DNA of 64,000 nt, from assembly GCF_010093815.1 (NCBI RefSeq), contig NW_022985566.1:580191-644190 (forward strand), in the 5' to 3' direction. The notes under the pieces are model-generated. The model saw only the letters and a list, made by a program, of their open reading frames with translations, ran no database searches and was not told the origin of the DNA. Below are positions 1 to 10,144 of the stretch, piece by piece. The stretch comes from Pseudovirgaria hyperparasitica. Taxonomy: Eukaryota; Ascomycota; Dothideomycetes; Acrospermales; Acrospermaceae. Numbering within the stretch: the first letter of the stretch is position 1; each line of letters starts with the position of its first letter. The translations under genes were made by a program, and so were the position numbers.

Positions 1-3000
1 CACGAAATTATTCGGGGAGAGCCGTTCTCGCATACACGGCATTTTACACGGCATAGTCCGGACACTGTGGACTATGCAGACTTTGAGGACGATGAAGATG
101 AAAGTGACGACGACAGATTTGCAGCCGCGTATGATAGTACAGACGTGGATGAGACCGAGGACGGAGACGAGGACGAAGATAAAGACGAAATATACGACGA
201 CAAAGAACAGGATTCGATGATCGGAATAGAGAAAGACATGGATGACCGGGGTGATAGTGAACACGCTTCTCTGCGATCTGATTCTGATGAGGCCTCAGAA
301 GAGGTTGACACCAGTGGTGAAGATGGAATAGACAGCGAGGACGAGCAGTCACAGAATATGGGACGATCAACACAACACGATAGGAACTCTCAAGCTACTC
401 TTGTCATTGTCGACCTTGCAAACGATAGCGATGATCAGACTGAAGAAGTCGTTCCAAGACCTGCGCGGACAAAACACGTAATCGACCCTTCGATCGGCCA
501 CAATGGGGTGGGCGACAGCGATCAAGGTCAGCTTCGAACTCTGTCGCTGCCCGAACAGCATCTCGCTCCAAAAGTCGACACTGCAATGAAGCCCACATAC
601 TTATCACCGAATACGTCCGTTCCTCTAAGCAATACCGCTCCCCACACTCCTATATTGGATCCACTGAAGTCCCCAGTGCTGCCTCTCGTGTCACCATTTC
701 CGCATGATTTCGCACCTTCACTGGTTGAGACTTTACTTGGGCCTGACAGCCAACACATGACCGCGGGGCTCTCACAGACTGCTATCATTGCGAACCGGCC
801 AGAAAGTATTTTCAGCCTGCAGTCCCACGTGCAGATACTGCAAGACAATACATCAACGGCTCCAGAGAAAGATCAGGAAGGTTCCGAATATGTTGGGGCA
901 CAAGCACTAGCTTTATATCGTCAAGACTTTCAGGATTCGATAGGGACGCTTGTTCATGAACCTCAGCACGACCCGCATAAGACTAATATACGTATCAGTG
1001 ATCTGAGCAGAACTGCAGAAAACTTACTACAAGACAATACAGATGTCGCAGCTCCAAATATTAATGACGAAATCTCGATCCAGGGGTCCATTGTAAGCAT
1101 CGTAAACCATTCAAAGCAGCATAGTGTGGATTCTATTCATCAAGCATCTGAAGATTCTCGAGCTGTCACTCGATCGGCAGAAAATGGGACAGAAGAGATA
1201 GAAGCTCAATCTCGCGAGGATTACCAAGCTTGCCGTTTGTCTGTTTCCGCAGCGGACGAGTCACAACTTGATCGAGGAAGGGTAATATATGAAGCCGCTA
1301 ATGGAAAGATGCACCCGCCTAGTAGCAGCTTCATATCGCCCCAGTCGAGCACCAATCCAGACATATATGGAATTCCACCTTCTACAGAGACAACAATTAT
1401 CGATCTTGGCAGCGACGACGAAGATAGTGAAGTTGATCATAACAGATCTATCTCTAAAGACCAACCCCCGGACACTGAAACTTCGGAGGATCATCTTTCG
1501 ATGCGAACCTCGCAGGATCAGGCGGAGGATACTGACATATGCGATAACGGTACGAACGAGGGCCGCGATGAGGAATATACTAGCCTACACACTGGTGGAG
1601 ATGCTAGAGATGGCTATGATTATGGCGAAGACGTCGACAATGCTTTGTCATCGCCATCATCATCGCTGTCTAGTTTGCCAGAACTTTCTGTGTTGTTAAC
1701 ACAGACAGCGTCTCAGCACAAAGCCCCCCAACATCGAGTGAAAGGCAAAGTAGAGCCGCCGAAGTCGTCTCTGAAAGGTAGCAGAAGATCTACAGAACAT
1801 GTCTTATTTGTCAAAGACTCGGAGGAGCCCAGTCTGCTCTCAGATGCAACAATCTCTACGCAAGTTACCTCTGATGCCGATACGGATTTCCCCGGCGACT
1901 TACGTGATCATGAAACTGGCACAGGTTCTATGGCAGTGGTCAATGCTGTCGATGATGTTCCCATTACTGATACGATACGAAACTGGAAGGATCTAGACTC
2001 GGATATGCTTCCCGATAGAAACCCCGTGGAACCACCGCAAGAGCCTCAAATCACACAAGCAATATCTCAGGTAGTCTCCGATACTTATGTTTCGCGACCA
2101 GGAGATCTTAATCTCGACTCACCCCTTTCGTCTGGGGCTAATGAGACGGAAGCCCCAGTTGACCTGCCAGACACAAAAGGATTCGAGAACATCACAGGGC
2201 ATGACCTCGACCTTGACCTAGCAGACTATTCACAGGACCATACACCAAGTAGTTTTCACGGGCAAGAGGTTGTTTCAACTCCATCAGCTAAAATTATTGC
2301 ATATGCTTTAAATAAAAGACCATCTGAGCGGAATGCCGTTGGCTATGGCGCTAGTCAAGACGAAGTAGTCGACGGGACTACGAGCTATTCTCCGTCGCAG
2401 ATGGAGGACCTTGATAACCACAGTGTCTCCTCTTACACCACTGCCCACATACCCAAAGTTGTCTCGTGTCCTCCTCCTCTGGTTATCGAGGAGACAAATG
2501 TGGACACACAGCCTGACACCCAGGAGGAGTCATATGTCCAAAACGCAGTGCAATTGCTTATAAGCTCCCCACCGAACAGTACCAAGGAGCCAATGATTAC
2601 CACTGCTCTTTCGCCTCCGAACATGCAAATAGCCCACCTCATCTCGTCTCCTCCTGCGACCATCCAGGAAACATATGATGCTCGGACACAAGAGGATTCC
2701 GCAGGAGCTTCCCAAAGGCTCCCGGCGAACAGGGTTCACCATCAAAGTGATAACGAGCCGTACTCCCCACTCAACGACTCTCGTCTCGTGGAAGTGAACA
2801 CCCAAGTGAATGGAGAAGTGAACTTTGAACCTGACTTGCCTGGCCCAGAGAGGAATTATGTGCCGGACTCCGTGGTTACCTACTCGAACCTAAAGCTTCC
2901 CTCGCAAGTGTCCACTCCTCAGTTTATCATAAGTAATGACTATTCTGCGACGAGGTTCGAAACTCTCCCATATACACCAGACCCGAGTCAGCTGGAGACT

Positions 3001-4137
3001 AATGGTCTAAGAGAGTACTCCCAATTAGCTCAAGTTGACAGTATCATGCCAATAACACCTCAATTAACGCAACAAACCAATTCGGATTTTTCGATGAGAT
3101 CCCACGACTCAGATGTCGGCCAAGAGCTGGAGATGATGCAAGAAGGCGAAGGTCAACTACGCACTGGGGCTCCATATCGTCCCGGTTTGCAGAATGAGCA
3201 AGTCACACCGGCCGTAACTAAAGATAACACAACGAAGGACGTCGAAACAGATCAGAGTCCCAAGGGTTCCAGGCCCAAAAGGAAAAGTGATGTTCCTAGG
3301 ATTCTATCGCCATGGTTCGCCCCGAGTAGCGGAAATCAACCCAAAAGCCTACGGGCGAACGAAATCAAGGAAGTATCTCAGGGTATAGGAACCCCAAGCC
3401 CACAATTGAGTGATTCGCCTTCACGTCATCTGCGCTCCCACTCAAAGAAAGTTTTGAAGGAGAATGTCAACATTTCGCCCAACAAGACCAACGACGATGC
3501 TTTGACGTCTCCATCAAAGCCAGTAGCCGGACATACACAGGGCTTGCGGACCTCGATGTCTTACTATAGTCCCCTTCTATCCATTCAAGGACACCTCAAC
3601 GGCCATACGGCTTCACTCGATGTACTTGCCCTCTGTTTGACGATCAACAAGCGATCTATGCGCACACCTAAAGGTGCGCGTGACTATTACACCTCTTTCT
3701 TCATCACAGACACAAGTATATACCCCCAGCGCCGTAATGTGCAGTGTTTCAGGCCGTGGAAAGCCGCTCTCCCTGAGACTGCGCCCGGTGACGTCGTCTT
3801 GTTGCGCGAGATGAAAGTTCGAGGTTACAAGACCAAAAAAGGCGACAGTGCTACTGGACTTTACAGCGGCGAGGGAAGCGCGTGGTGCGTCTGGAGATTT
3901 GACGAAAGTGCTCAAGACAATAAGCCAATCTGGGCTGTCAAGCATGATGCCGGGACAAGGCTTGGCAAGGAGGAGATCAAAGGCCCACCAGTAGAGATAG
4001 GCGACGACGAAAGGAAGGAGGCGAGGAGACTAAGGCAGTGGTGGCTCGAAGAGGTTCGAGAGGACGTCGACGAGAGCACCTTCGCTCTAGGCATTCCCGA
4101 GAGTGAAGACAATGCGTTCTTGCAAGCACAGAACTGA
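1..4137 (+). CDS. Large acidic protein with C-terminal POT1/CDC13-type telomere OB fold (5' partial)
   Basis: The frame is open from base 1 and the first possible start inside it is only a GTG at 67, so the gene begins left of the window; 1,378 residues are visible. Residues about 1-1150 are low-complexity, acidic and Ser/Thr/Pro-rich, probably disordered. Residues about 1188-1330 read as a Telo_bind (POT1/CDC13) OB fold: it starts near YYSPLLSIQGHL and continues through RDYYTSFFITDTSIY, FRPWKAALPE and GDVVLLREMKVRGY, the strand pattern of single-stranded telomeric DNA binders. Two SUMO-interaction-like motifs lie at residues 134-145 (LVIVDL then acidic) and 466-478 (IIDL then acidic). A probable role is telomere end binding or a CST-like complex; family membership rests on the OB pattern only. 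It is convergent with the downstream GH28 gene. Confidence 0.8.
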   Translation, partial: HEIIRGEPFSHTRHFTRHSPDTVDYADFEDDEDESDDDRFAAAYDSTDVDETEDGDEDEDKDEIYDDKEQDSMIGIEKDMDDRGDSEHASLRSDSDEASEEVDTSGEDGIDSEDEQSQNMGRSTQHDRNSQATLVIVDLANDSDDQTEEVVPRPARTKHVIDPSIGHNGVGDSDQGQLRTLSLPEQHLAPKVDTAMKPTYLSPNTSVPLSNTAPHTPILDPLKSPVLPLVSPFPHDFAPSLVETLLGPDSQHMTAGLSQTAIIANRPESIFSLQSHVQILQDNTSTAPEKDQEGSEYVGAQALALYRQDFQDSIGTLVHEPQHDPHKTNIRISDLSRTAENLLQDNTDVAAPNINDEISIQGSIVSIVNHSKQHSVDSIHQASEDSRAVTRSAENGTEEIEAQSREDYQACRLSVSAADESQLDRGRVIYEAANGKMHPPSSSFISPQSSTNPDIYGIPPSTETTIIDLGSDDEDSEVDHNRSISKDQPPDTETSEDHLSMRTSQDQAEDTDICDNGTNEGRDEEYTSLHTGGDARDGYDYGEDVDNALSSPSSSLSSLPELSVLLTQTASQHKAPQHRVKGKVEPPKSSLKGSRRSTEHVLFVKDSEEPSLLSDATISTQVTSDADTDFPGDLRDHETGTGSMAVVNAVDDVPITDTIRNWKDLDSDMLPDRNPVEPPQEPQITQAISQVVSDTYVSRPGDLNLDSPLSSGANETEAPVDLPDTKGFENITGHDLDLDLADYSQDHTPSSFHGQEVVSTPSAKIIAYALNKRPSERNAVGYGASQDEVVDGTTSYSPSQMEDLDNHSVSSYTTAHIPKVVSCPPPLVIEETNVDTQPDTQEESYVQNAVQLLISSPPNSTKEPMITTALSPPNMQIAHLISSPPATIQETYDARTQEDSAGASQRLPANRVHHQSDNEPYSPLNDSRLVEVNTQVNGEVNFEPDLPGPERNYVPDSVVTYSNLKLPSQVSTPQFIISNDYSATRFETLPYTPDPSQLETNGLREYSQLAQVDSIMPITPQLTQQTNSDFSMRSHDSDVGQELEMMQEGEGQLRTGAPYRPGLQNEQVTPAVTKDNTTKDVETDQSPKGSRPKRKSDVPRILSPWFAPSSGNQPKSLRANEIKEVSQGIGTPSPQLSDSPSRHLRSHSKKVLKENVNISPNKTNDDALTSPSKPVAGHTQGLRTSMSYYSPLLSIQGHLNGHTASLDVLALCLTINKRSMRTPKGARDYYTSFFITDTSIYPQRRNVQCFRPWKAALPETAPGDVVLLREMKVRGYKTKKGDSATGLYSGEGSAWCVWRFDESAQDNKPIWAVKHDAGTRLGKEEIKGPPVEIGDDERKEARRLRQWWLEEVREDVDESTFALGIPESEDNAFLQAQN

Positions 4138-4554
4138 GTTATATCAGAGGCTAGACCAGGTCTGAGCTTCTTATCAAGAACAGTGGTGCATTCTATCTTG
4201 ATCAACAGGTATCCACCGTGCCAACACGTACATGTTTTATATAGTTACCTACATTCGACAGCTAATTGTCAACATTCTCATGGTCATGGAAACGCGGCTA
4301 TTGAACCGCATAGAGGCGGGCGTATCTCGAACTAGCCAGAAAATCAACAGATCTTCAAACCGCTTGTGTATCTACGTTGAGGCACTTCATTTGGAATGCT
4401 AGCAGCGTACATGTAACCACACTTGCTAAGATCCCATGCTCCATATCGCATCGCTAACTGCTTTGTCCCTCGCAGACCTGGAAAATATGTACAATGAAGT
4501 CAAAAAGGTCCAGTTCGCTCACTCGTTTGCCTACTCATCACTGAACAGATAGTA
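4138..4554. other. Convergent 3' intergenic spacer
   Basis: This 417 bp lies between the stop codons of two converging genes. I see no ORF, repeat or RNA gene in it; it presumably holds both 3' UTRs and polyadenylation signals. Confidence 0.6.
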
Positions 4555-6307
4555 TCAGCCCCTAGGAGAAAACCTCCGCACATGGCTATGCGCATGCCCG
4601 TGACCATGCCCGTGCCCGTGCCCGTATCCTTGATGCTGGCATCCGACCCTCGTCGGCGTAGCTCCAGGAGTTGAGCCGGGCAGACCGAGTGTAGGCGTCA
4701 AAAGTGTCGAGTTCGACGGCTTCAAAGCACCAGAAGAAACTGGGCCCGGCGTCGGAAGCACACCCACCACCGACGACGCCAAGCCTCCCGCCGAAGACAG
4801 GGGCTGCGACGACGATAACGCTCCGACACTCACACTCACACTCACACTCATGCTAAACGCCGACGAAACCGCTGACGACGACACGACCTCCTTCCCAACA
4901 TCACCACCAGTCTCCACACTTGCTCCTACGAGCGGTCGCAGCGGCGTGACGCCTGGATAGAAACTCGTTGGAATCGTGGGCACGGGGATACTCAGCGACG
5001 TGCCAAACCCGTTCTGCAGGTTCGCCTCCATGCTCGGTACCACATATCCGGACGGCGCAGCCGTCAGCGTAGACGTCACGGCATCGTACGCATCACTGAC
5101 GCCAGCGCCGTCACCAGCCAGACACGCACCTGCACCATAGGCACTGCGACATACGTGTGTCGCCGCGTCGCCGATCTCAGTCCACATGGCAAAGTCCGAG
5201 ACGGCGACATCGACACACGGGGCCCCGTCGGCGCAGACGATTTTGACCGGGCCGCGCTGTAGTGCGTTTGCGGCGGTGCCGCGCCAGGCGGATACGGAGA
5301 GGTTGGAGACGGCTACGCCGGCGCCGGAGGCGGCGCTGATAGAGGCCCAGTACTGGTCGATGTCGAGCGAATATGCGTTTGCGTGGCCGATGAAGGCCTC
5401 GAGGGCGATGTTTGAGACGGAGCCGGAGCCGCCGTGGGATTTGAGCATGAACATCTGGTTTGAGGCCCAGGTGTAGATGTTGCGGTAGTGGATATTGGAG
5501 ATGTTTGTGTCGGCCCCGAGGGAGCCCATGGCGCAGCCGCCGGAGCGGTTGCAGTAGATGCTCTCGATGAGGATGTTGTGTGCCGGGGATTTCACGGTTA
5601 CGCATTCGTCTTTGTTTGTGACTTCGATCTGGGGGAGGGATTAGTTGGGTTTATGAGGTTGGGGGGACAGGGGGACGGACGTCGTGGATGTGGATGTTCT
5701 CGCTCCAGACGTCGATACCGTCGAGGCCGCCGGCATCGCCGCCGCGGATGGCCATGTTGTAGACCTCGCCATTGGTGCATGTGTCTAGAGAGAAGTGGAA
5801 CGAAGGCGCGTCCGTTAAGGCGATATCGTGGACGGAGAAGTCCGAGACTTTGAATAATCTAAGAATACGAGCGCCGCTCATGCTGCCCTGGGCATGGATC
5901 TCGTAGCCGTTTCCTTGCACGGCGCCTTTCGAGGTGCTGCTGAACATCTCAAAATCGCTGGTGTGTTGGATGAAGATCATATTGCCGCCGTCAGTACCAG
6001 TTCGGTGTATGGTACCGTCAAGCTGAAGGGCCCATTTCGATCCCCCTGACAGACTTGCCCACGTTTCCAGCGCATAGTCTCCGGCAGGAATGATGACGAC
6101 ACCACCAGTTTTGCAATCTGCGAAGGCGGATACAAGAGGAGGCCCCAAGTCAATGGTCTTGTCGGCTTTGGCGCCGTAGTCAAGGACATTGCAGGTTTTG
6201 GTAGCTGACTTTGTGGCAATTGAGGTCAATGGACCAACGGTGCCCGAAAGTTGGCCTGCAACAATCCCTGCCGTGGCTACAACGTACCAGAATGAATGAA
6301 CTAACAT
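4555..6307 (-). CDS. rhgB: Secreted rhamnogalacturonan hydrolase, GH28, with Ser-rich and His-rich tail
   Basis: Join of 5681-6307 and 4555-5628 on the minus strand, 566 residues. The 52-nt intron (5629-5680) starts GTCCGT and ends CCCAG, and removing it restores [20 protein letters not shown]. The ATG at 6307 gives a signal peptide that would be cleaved before [11 protein letters not shown], as in Aspergillus rhamnogalacturonases. The beta-helix follows: [44 protein letters not shown] and [11 protein letters not shown]. It would cut the galacturonate-rhamnose backbone of pectin outside the cell. Beyond about residue 440 comes a Ser/Thr/Pro-rich stretch with an (SV)n run, then a [14 protein letters not shown] tail. 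Length and the extension resemble the RhgB type rather than the shorter RhgA; the paralogue name is tentative. Upstream in-frame ATGs to 6475 exist but would bury the signal peptide. Confidence 0.9.
4593..4625. repeat. In-frame hexanucleotide repeat (GCCCGT)n coding the Gly-His tail
   Basis: Near-perfect 6-bp repeats inside the GH28 gene. Read on the minus strand they encode alternating Gly-His at the C-terminus, so length changes would keep the frame. Confidence 0.8.
4826..4850. repeat. In-frame hexanucleotide repeat (CACACT)n coding Ser-Val
   Basis: Four copies of a 6-bp unit inside the GH28 gene, read on the minus strand as SVSVSVSV in the Ser-rich extension. Confidence 0.8.
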
Positions 6308-7015
6308 ACTTGAATAAAGCACCGTGAACGAGCGACTGAGAGAAAAGAATACAAGCAGATAAAGGAGTGTAATTTTGGTCGTGTTCAAAGAACAATGGAG
6401 GGAATAACCAAAGATTAAAGAAAGTACCAAATATGGCCTTGCACGCCACGAGTACGTCTCGTTTCCCATCGACATGGTTCATTGTTGGGTTTAAGATATT
6501 CTGTTCGCATAATACTACATTCTCGCATCTAAAAAAGATACGCGATTGGTGCATTATTTCACAACGGGTCCTTCATCTACCATTCAGACAGCCGGGACGT
6601 GGGCTCATCGTCGAATAGATGGATAGCCGCGTGGGTTGGCAGGGATACTGAAACGGTAGTCCCCGTCCCTTACAGCCACATCGCGGTCGAAGCTCAAGAG
6701 TGTATAAGCAAAGCAAACACAAAACCAACATATCCACTCATACTCAAAGACATTAAGTGAACCGACACTATGTTGCAGTCTCTAGAACGCCACTGTTAGC
6801 TAGAATCATACAAGATCCATATATCGAAGTCTCGTAGGCATTATGTGATTCGAACTTCCAGCGCGACGATCCACATCATGTCTCATTTTTCTTTGGTAGT
6901 TCTCCACAAACCTGAGTCATCGAGTGAGAGTCTCCTAACGCCGAGTCATGCACAATACCAGTCCAACTCCGTGCTGCAATAGCTGTTCGTGTCTCGAAAT
7001 GTCCCCATAATGTCC
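6308..7015. other. Intergenic: GH28 upstream region and J-protein 3' end
   Basis: This 708 bp separates two minus-strand genes. It should carry the GH28 promoter and leader and the 3' UTR of the J-protein. No convincing ORF or clear TATA box was found. Confidence 0.5.
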
Positions 7016-8010
7016 TCAATTCTTTGTACGCTTGGATTTTCGTTCACCCGTAGGGGCCTCTCCACTGGTCTTCGCCGCCTTGCTCTCCTTGGACTTGGTA
7101 GCATTTCTTTGGAAAGCCTCCTCAGGAGGCTCATCCGTGCAGGGTGTAGCTCTCTTCTTACTCCCTTTTGGTTTCGGCGCGTATCGGGCTTCTAGGTCCG
7201 CAAGAAAATTCCCAGCCCGAGACTTTTGCCGTTGCTGAATGAGAGCTGCCAAAGCGTCTTCACTTCCCTTCCCACCAGGTTTCTTACTGCCAGAACCAAA
7301 CAGCTTATCCGCAACGCCCAGTTCCTTCGCATATTCCATGGCTTCTTTCCCTTCGCTTTTTGCCTGGTTCATCCGTTGCTTTCGACTTTTTGCTGTCTCT
7401 TTGGTGTATTTAGGGTGATCCGGCAACTGACCTGACTTAATCGCCTCGTCCAGCCACTTCTTGAATCTTGGCTCGTCCTCTAGCGGATCGCTGAGCATTA
7501 TGACTGAGTATATCTGGTTTAAGTCGCCCTCATATTCTTCATATGCGTTGAACAGCGCCTGCCTCTCCTCGTCACTTCCTTTGTACTCCTTCTTGAACTT
7601 TTCAATTGCGTCCCCGGTGACCACATCCTCAAATTCAGCCTTGTAGAAGTCCATCCAGTTGAAGCCGTCATCGTCGAGGTCCAAAGACTCTTCCGTTCGA
7701 CCAGTGATATCATAGCGCTTGCGACGTCGCTCATCAGAGAGGATAGCGTATGCGAAGGCGATTTCTTGAAACTTCTTGTGTGCAGCTTCTTTGTTCTCTG
7801 GTTGCGCCTTGTCTGTATCATATTAGATAGTACTTCGCTCTTGAAAAGCAATCGGAATCATGTACCTGGATGGTGGATCAGCGCAGATTTGCGATATGCT
7901 GATTTGATTTGGTCGGCTGTTGCAGCCTTCTCGATGCCAAGAACCTCGTAAGGATTGATAGAGTTAGGAGGGTCTTCGAGCAACTCTTCGTCATCAAATC
8001 TTGCAGGCAT
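7016..8010 (-). CDS. J-domain protein, DNAJC9-like
   Basis: Join of 7866-8010 and 7016-7812, 313 residues. The 53-nt intron (7813-7865, GTACAT...ATACAG) splits the codon for Asp in the HPDK motif: exon 1 ends IHHP plus G, and exon 2 starts AC AAG. The N-terminal J domain (about residues 18-90) begins NPYEVLGIEKAATADQIKSA and ends RKRYDITG. It is followed by a DNAJC9-type segment (DGFNWMDFYKAEFEDVVTGD, EGDLNQIYSVIM, EPRFKKWLDEAI) and a basic C-terminus ending KSKRTKN, which suggests nuclear localisation. The role of this family is to recruit and stimulate Hsp70; human DNAJC9 also chaperones histones H3-H4, which is only inference here. The start at 8010 (MPARFDDEELL) is the first ATG consistent with the domain. 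It is divergent from the deaminase gene. Confidence 0.9.
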
Positions 8011-8210
8011 GATTAAGTGTTTGCTGTTTTGTGGAGTTAGTATAAAGGGCAAGCCAAAGATGGTTAATAGATGATGAGCCACCACGCGACGCGTCTGATT
8101 CACTAGCACAGCACTAGCGCGAACATTCTAACCAAGAGCGCTCCCGAGGCCACCACTTCACTTCATGTATTTGCGGCACATCTTACGACTCGGTCTCAGA
8201 CGCATGCAGT
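8011..8210. promoter_or_regulatory. Short divergent promoter with an ACGCGT box
   Basis: Only 200 bp separates the start codons of the J-protein (minus) and deaminase (plus) genes, so they must share promoter DNA. An ACGCGT (MCB-like, MluI) site lies at 8089-8094, about 80 bp from the J-protein ATG. In yeasts this hexamer binds the MBF G1/S factor; function here is inference. Confidence 0.4.
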
Positions 8211-8732
8211 ATGTCTCGCGAAATAATTGCGCCCTTGGACCATACTGCATACCTTCGTCTTGCTCTTACAGAAGCACGGAAATCACCCCCAAAGGCTACA
8301 AACTTCTGCGTTGGTGCCGTGCTCGTCGATGAAGAACGCAATGAGGTTTTGGCAACAGGCTACACGCTCGAGCTTCCAGGAAACACACATGCTGAGCAAT
8401 GTTGTTTGATGAAATTTGCACAAACTAGAGGGGTTTCCGAGGACTCAGTTGGAGATATACTGCCGAAATCGACGGTCATCTACACTACCATGGAACCTTG
8501 CGTGTTCCGGCTCAGTGGGAATGCACCTTGCGTTGATCGTATCATACAGACGCAGCTTGGTGGCCATGAAGGTATCAGGATAGTCTATCTCGGCGTAAAG
8601 GAACCGGAGAAGTTTGTCGGAGAGAATGAGGGCCGTTCCAAGCTCCAAGCAGCGGGCGTCAAGAGCATACACGTTCCCGGATTGGAGGACGAAATACTTC
8701 AAGTAGCAACGGCTGGTCATGCGAAAGACTAG
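8211..8732 (+). CDS. Zinc-dependent CMP/dCMP-type deaminase, Rib2/DRAP deaminase-like
   Basis: Intronless, 173 residues, starting at ATG MSREIIAPLDHTAY. The deaminase zinc site is intact: HAEQ (His ligand plus catalytic Glu, about residues 63-66) and the two Cys in TMEPCVFRLSGNAPCVDRII (about residues 97-116). The RLSGNxPC spacing is like the deaminase domain of fungal Rib2, which deaminates the pyrimidine intermediate of riboflavin synthesis, more than like tRNA or cytidine deaminases. No pseudouridine-synthase domain is attached, so this is a standalone deaminase and its substrate is unproven. It is divergent from the J-protein gene. Confidence 0.85.
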   Translation: MSREIIAPLDHTAYLRLALTEARKSPPKATNFCVGAVLVDEERNEVLATGYTLELPGNTHAEQCCLMKFAQTRGVSEDSVGDILPKSTVIYTTMEPCVFRLSGNAPCVDRIIQTQLGGHEGIRIVYLGVKEPEKFVGENEGRSKLQAAGVKSIHVPGLEDEILQVATAGHAKD

Positions 8733-9092
8733 CAAATGCGATGAAGAGCGTTGTTATAGGTAAGAAATGGTTTTCTGTCGTATTACCACAATCCGATATT
8801 AGAATCCCATTCCCCTGTATCGCATTTAAGGGATCTGCGTCTTGGGTTACACGTGGGGAGCCTTTTTAGCGTGTTTATGTCGTCATGACTTTTCTACATA
8901 CGGCGAAGCGTGTCGGTGTGTATGTATGTTGATATATGACGTGCTATCGCTCGTATTATCTTACACCTTTGTATTCCCATTCCAATGCGTTCTCTCATCA
9001 ACCCTACTTTCACCTGTAAATCTCTGCGTTCGTTCCAATCGTCTAGATTCACCACATTGAAAGTATCGACTGCTCGCACTCAAACCACAAAT
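8733..9092. other. Intergenic spacer between two plus-strand genes
   Basis: This 360 bp holds the deaminase 3' end and the promoter of the next gene. Nothing recognisable was seen apart from pyrimidine-rich stretches before the next ATG. Confidence 0.5.
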
Positions 9093-9917
9093 ATGTCTTC
9101 TCGTATGTTTATTCTTAGCTATTCGTCGACCTAGCCTGAACTAATTCAACCCTTCAAGTGAGCATCGATGTCCAGACCAAAGACCTCAAGTCTAAGCCAG
9201 GTGTCGAGCTTGATTCCGAGCAGAAGACTATCATAGGCAGCGTACTAGATCTTTTCAAAGGCCTTCCATCAAAAGAGAAATTGTCTCTGTGGAAGGACGA
9301 TGCTGTTTTCGAAGATCCATTGACTGACGCACGCGGTCGCTCGCAATTTGAGGCTCAATGGGTATATATTATTCCTTCCAATCTTGCTCGGCCCGCTAAA
9401 CATGCAACCAGTATGGTCTGGCTGCGGCTTTTTCGAAGATCGAATTACAGTCACATGAGGTTATCTCCGCCGGGAACCCAATAGTATTAGATGTGAAGAA
9501 CCTTTACACTGTCAAAGGAATCAACAAGGAACAACTCATCCAATCCAAGATAGAGATCTATGTTGGCCCAACGGGAAAGATTGAGAAGGTTCTCGATAAG
9601 TGGGATGGCAGTATTCCTGATGGACCCTTTGCAAGTGTGAGTAGCCCCTGGCAACTATTCAGTCCCTTTTGGTGGATCAAATATACCGAAGCCTGGGTTT
9701 TCTGGCTTTGGAGTTTAGTCTGGGGGACCAGGTTGTGGTGGGTGCGTGGTGCAATTCACCTGCATGTCATAAATTGCTCATCTATGGAAATAACACTGGT
9801 GAATAGACCTATACTGACTATTACATTCAGGCATTCCGCCGTCTCAACGCAAAGGTCGTTCCAGGATTTGTGTCTGTTCCAAAGGATGCTGCGGAGGAGG
9901 CCAAGAAGAGCTCTTAG
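9093..9917 (+). CDS. NTF2-like / SnoaL-like fold protein, function unknown
   Basis: Join of 9093-9102, 9159-9361, 9412-9636 and 9831-9917, 174 residues. The first exon is 10 nt (ATG TCT TCT C); all donors and acceptors are GT/AG (GTATGT, GTATAT, GTGAGT) and all phases agree. The protein has an N-terminal helix (EQKTIIGSVLDLFKGLPSKE) followed by LWKDDAVFEDPLTDARGRSQ and strand-rich segments, the usual cone-shaped NTF2-like pattern found in small fungal SnoaL-like proteins. No catalytic residues are recognisable, and no signal peptide. Intron 3 (9637-9830) is 194 nt, about four times the other introns here. The family call is moderate; the cellular role is not known to me. Confidence 0.75.
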
Positions 9918-10044
9918 TTCACTAAATGGATTTTCATGTATCATGACCATAGGGCATCAAATATAACGAAGTTATCATATAAATCTTACACAGATCATTT
10001 AGAATGTTGCCGTGCTGTGCGGATGTTTCGATGTTCAATTAAGT

Positions 10045-10058
10045 CACGTGCACACGTG
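10045..10058. promoter_or_regulatory. Two adjacent CACGTG E-boxes upstream of STN1
   Basis: CACGTG occurs at 10045-10050 and again at 10053-10058, about 90 bp before the STN1 ATG. CACGTG is the classical bHLH (Cbf1-type) site; two copies 8 bp apart is more than chance would usually give, but binding is not shown. Confidence 0.4.
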
Positions 10059-10144
10059 GAAGCGCGTCTGGCCCGACACGTCACCCTGCCCAGAGGAATC
10101 TCTACTTCTCAGGTTCACACCATATCAATAAGCAACATTATGAC

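Noticed and set aside
44-373. Minus-strand ORFs opposite the start of the telomere OB protein
   Set aside because: Mirror readings of the acidic low-complexity coding strand (poly-Ser and His/Arg-rich); no independent support.
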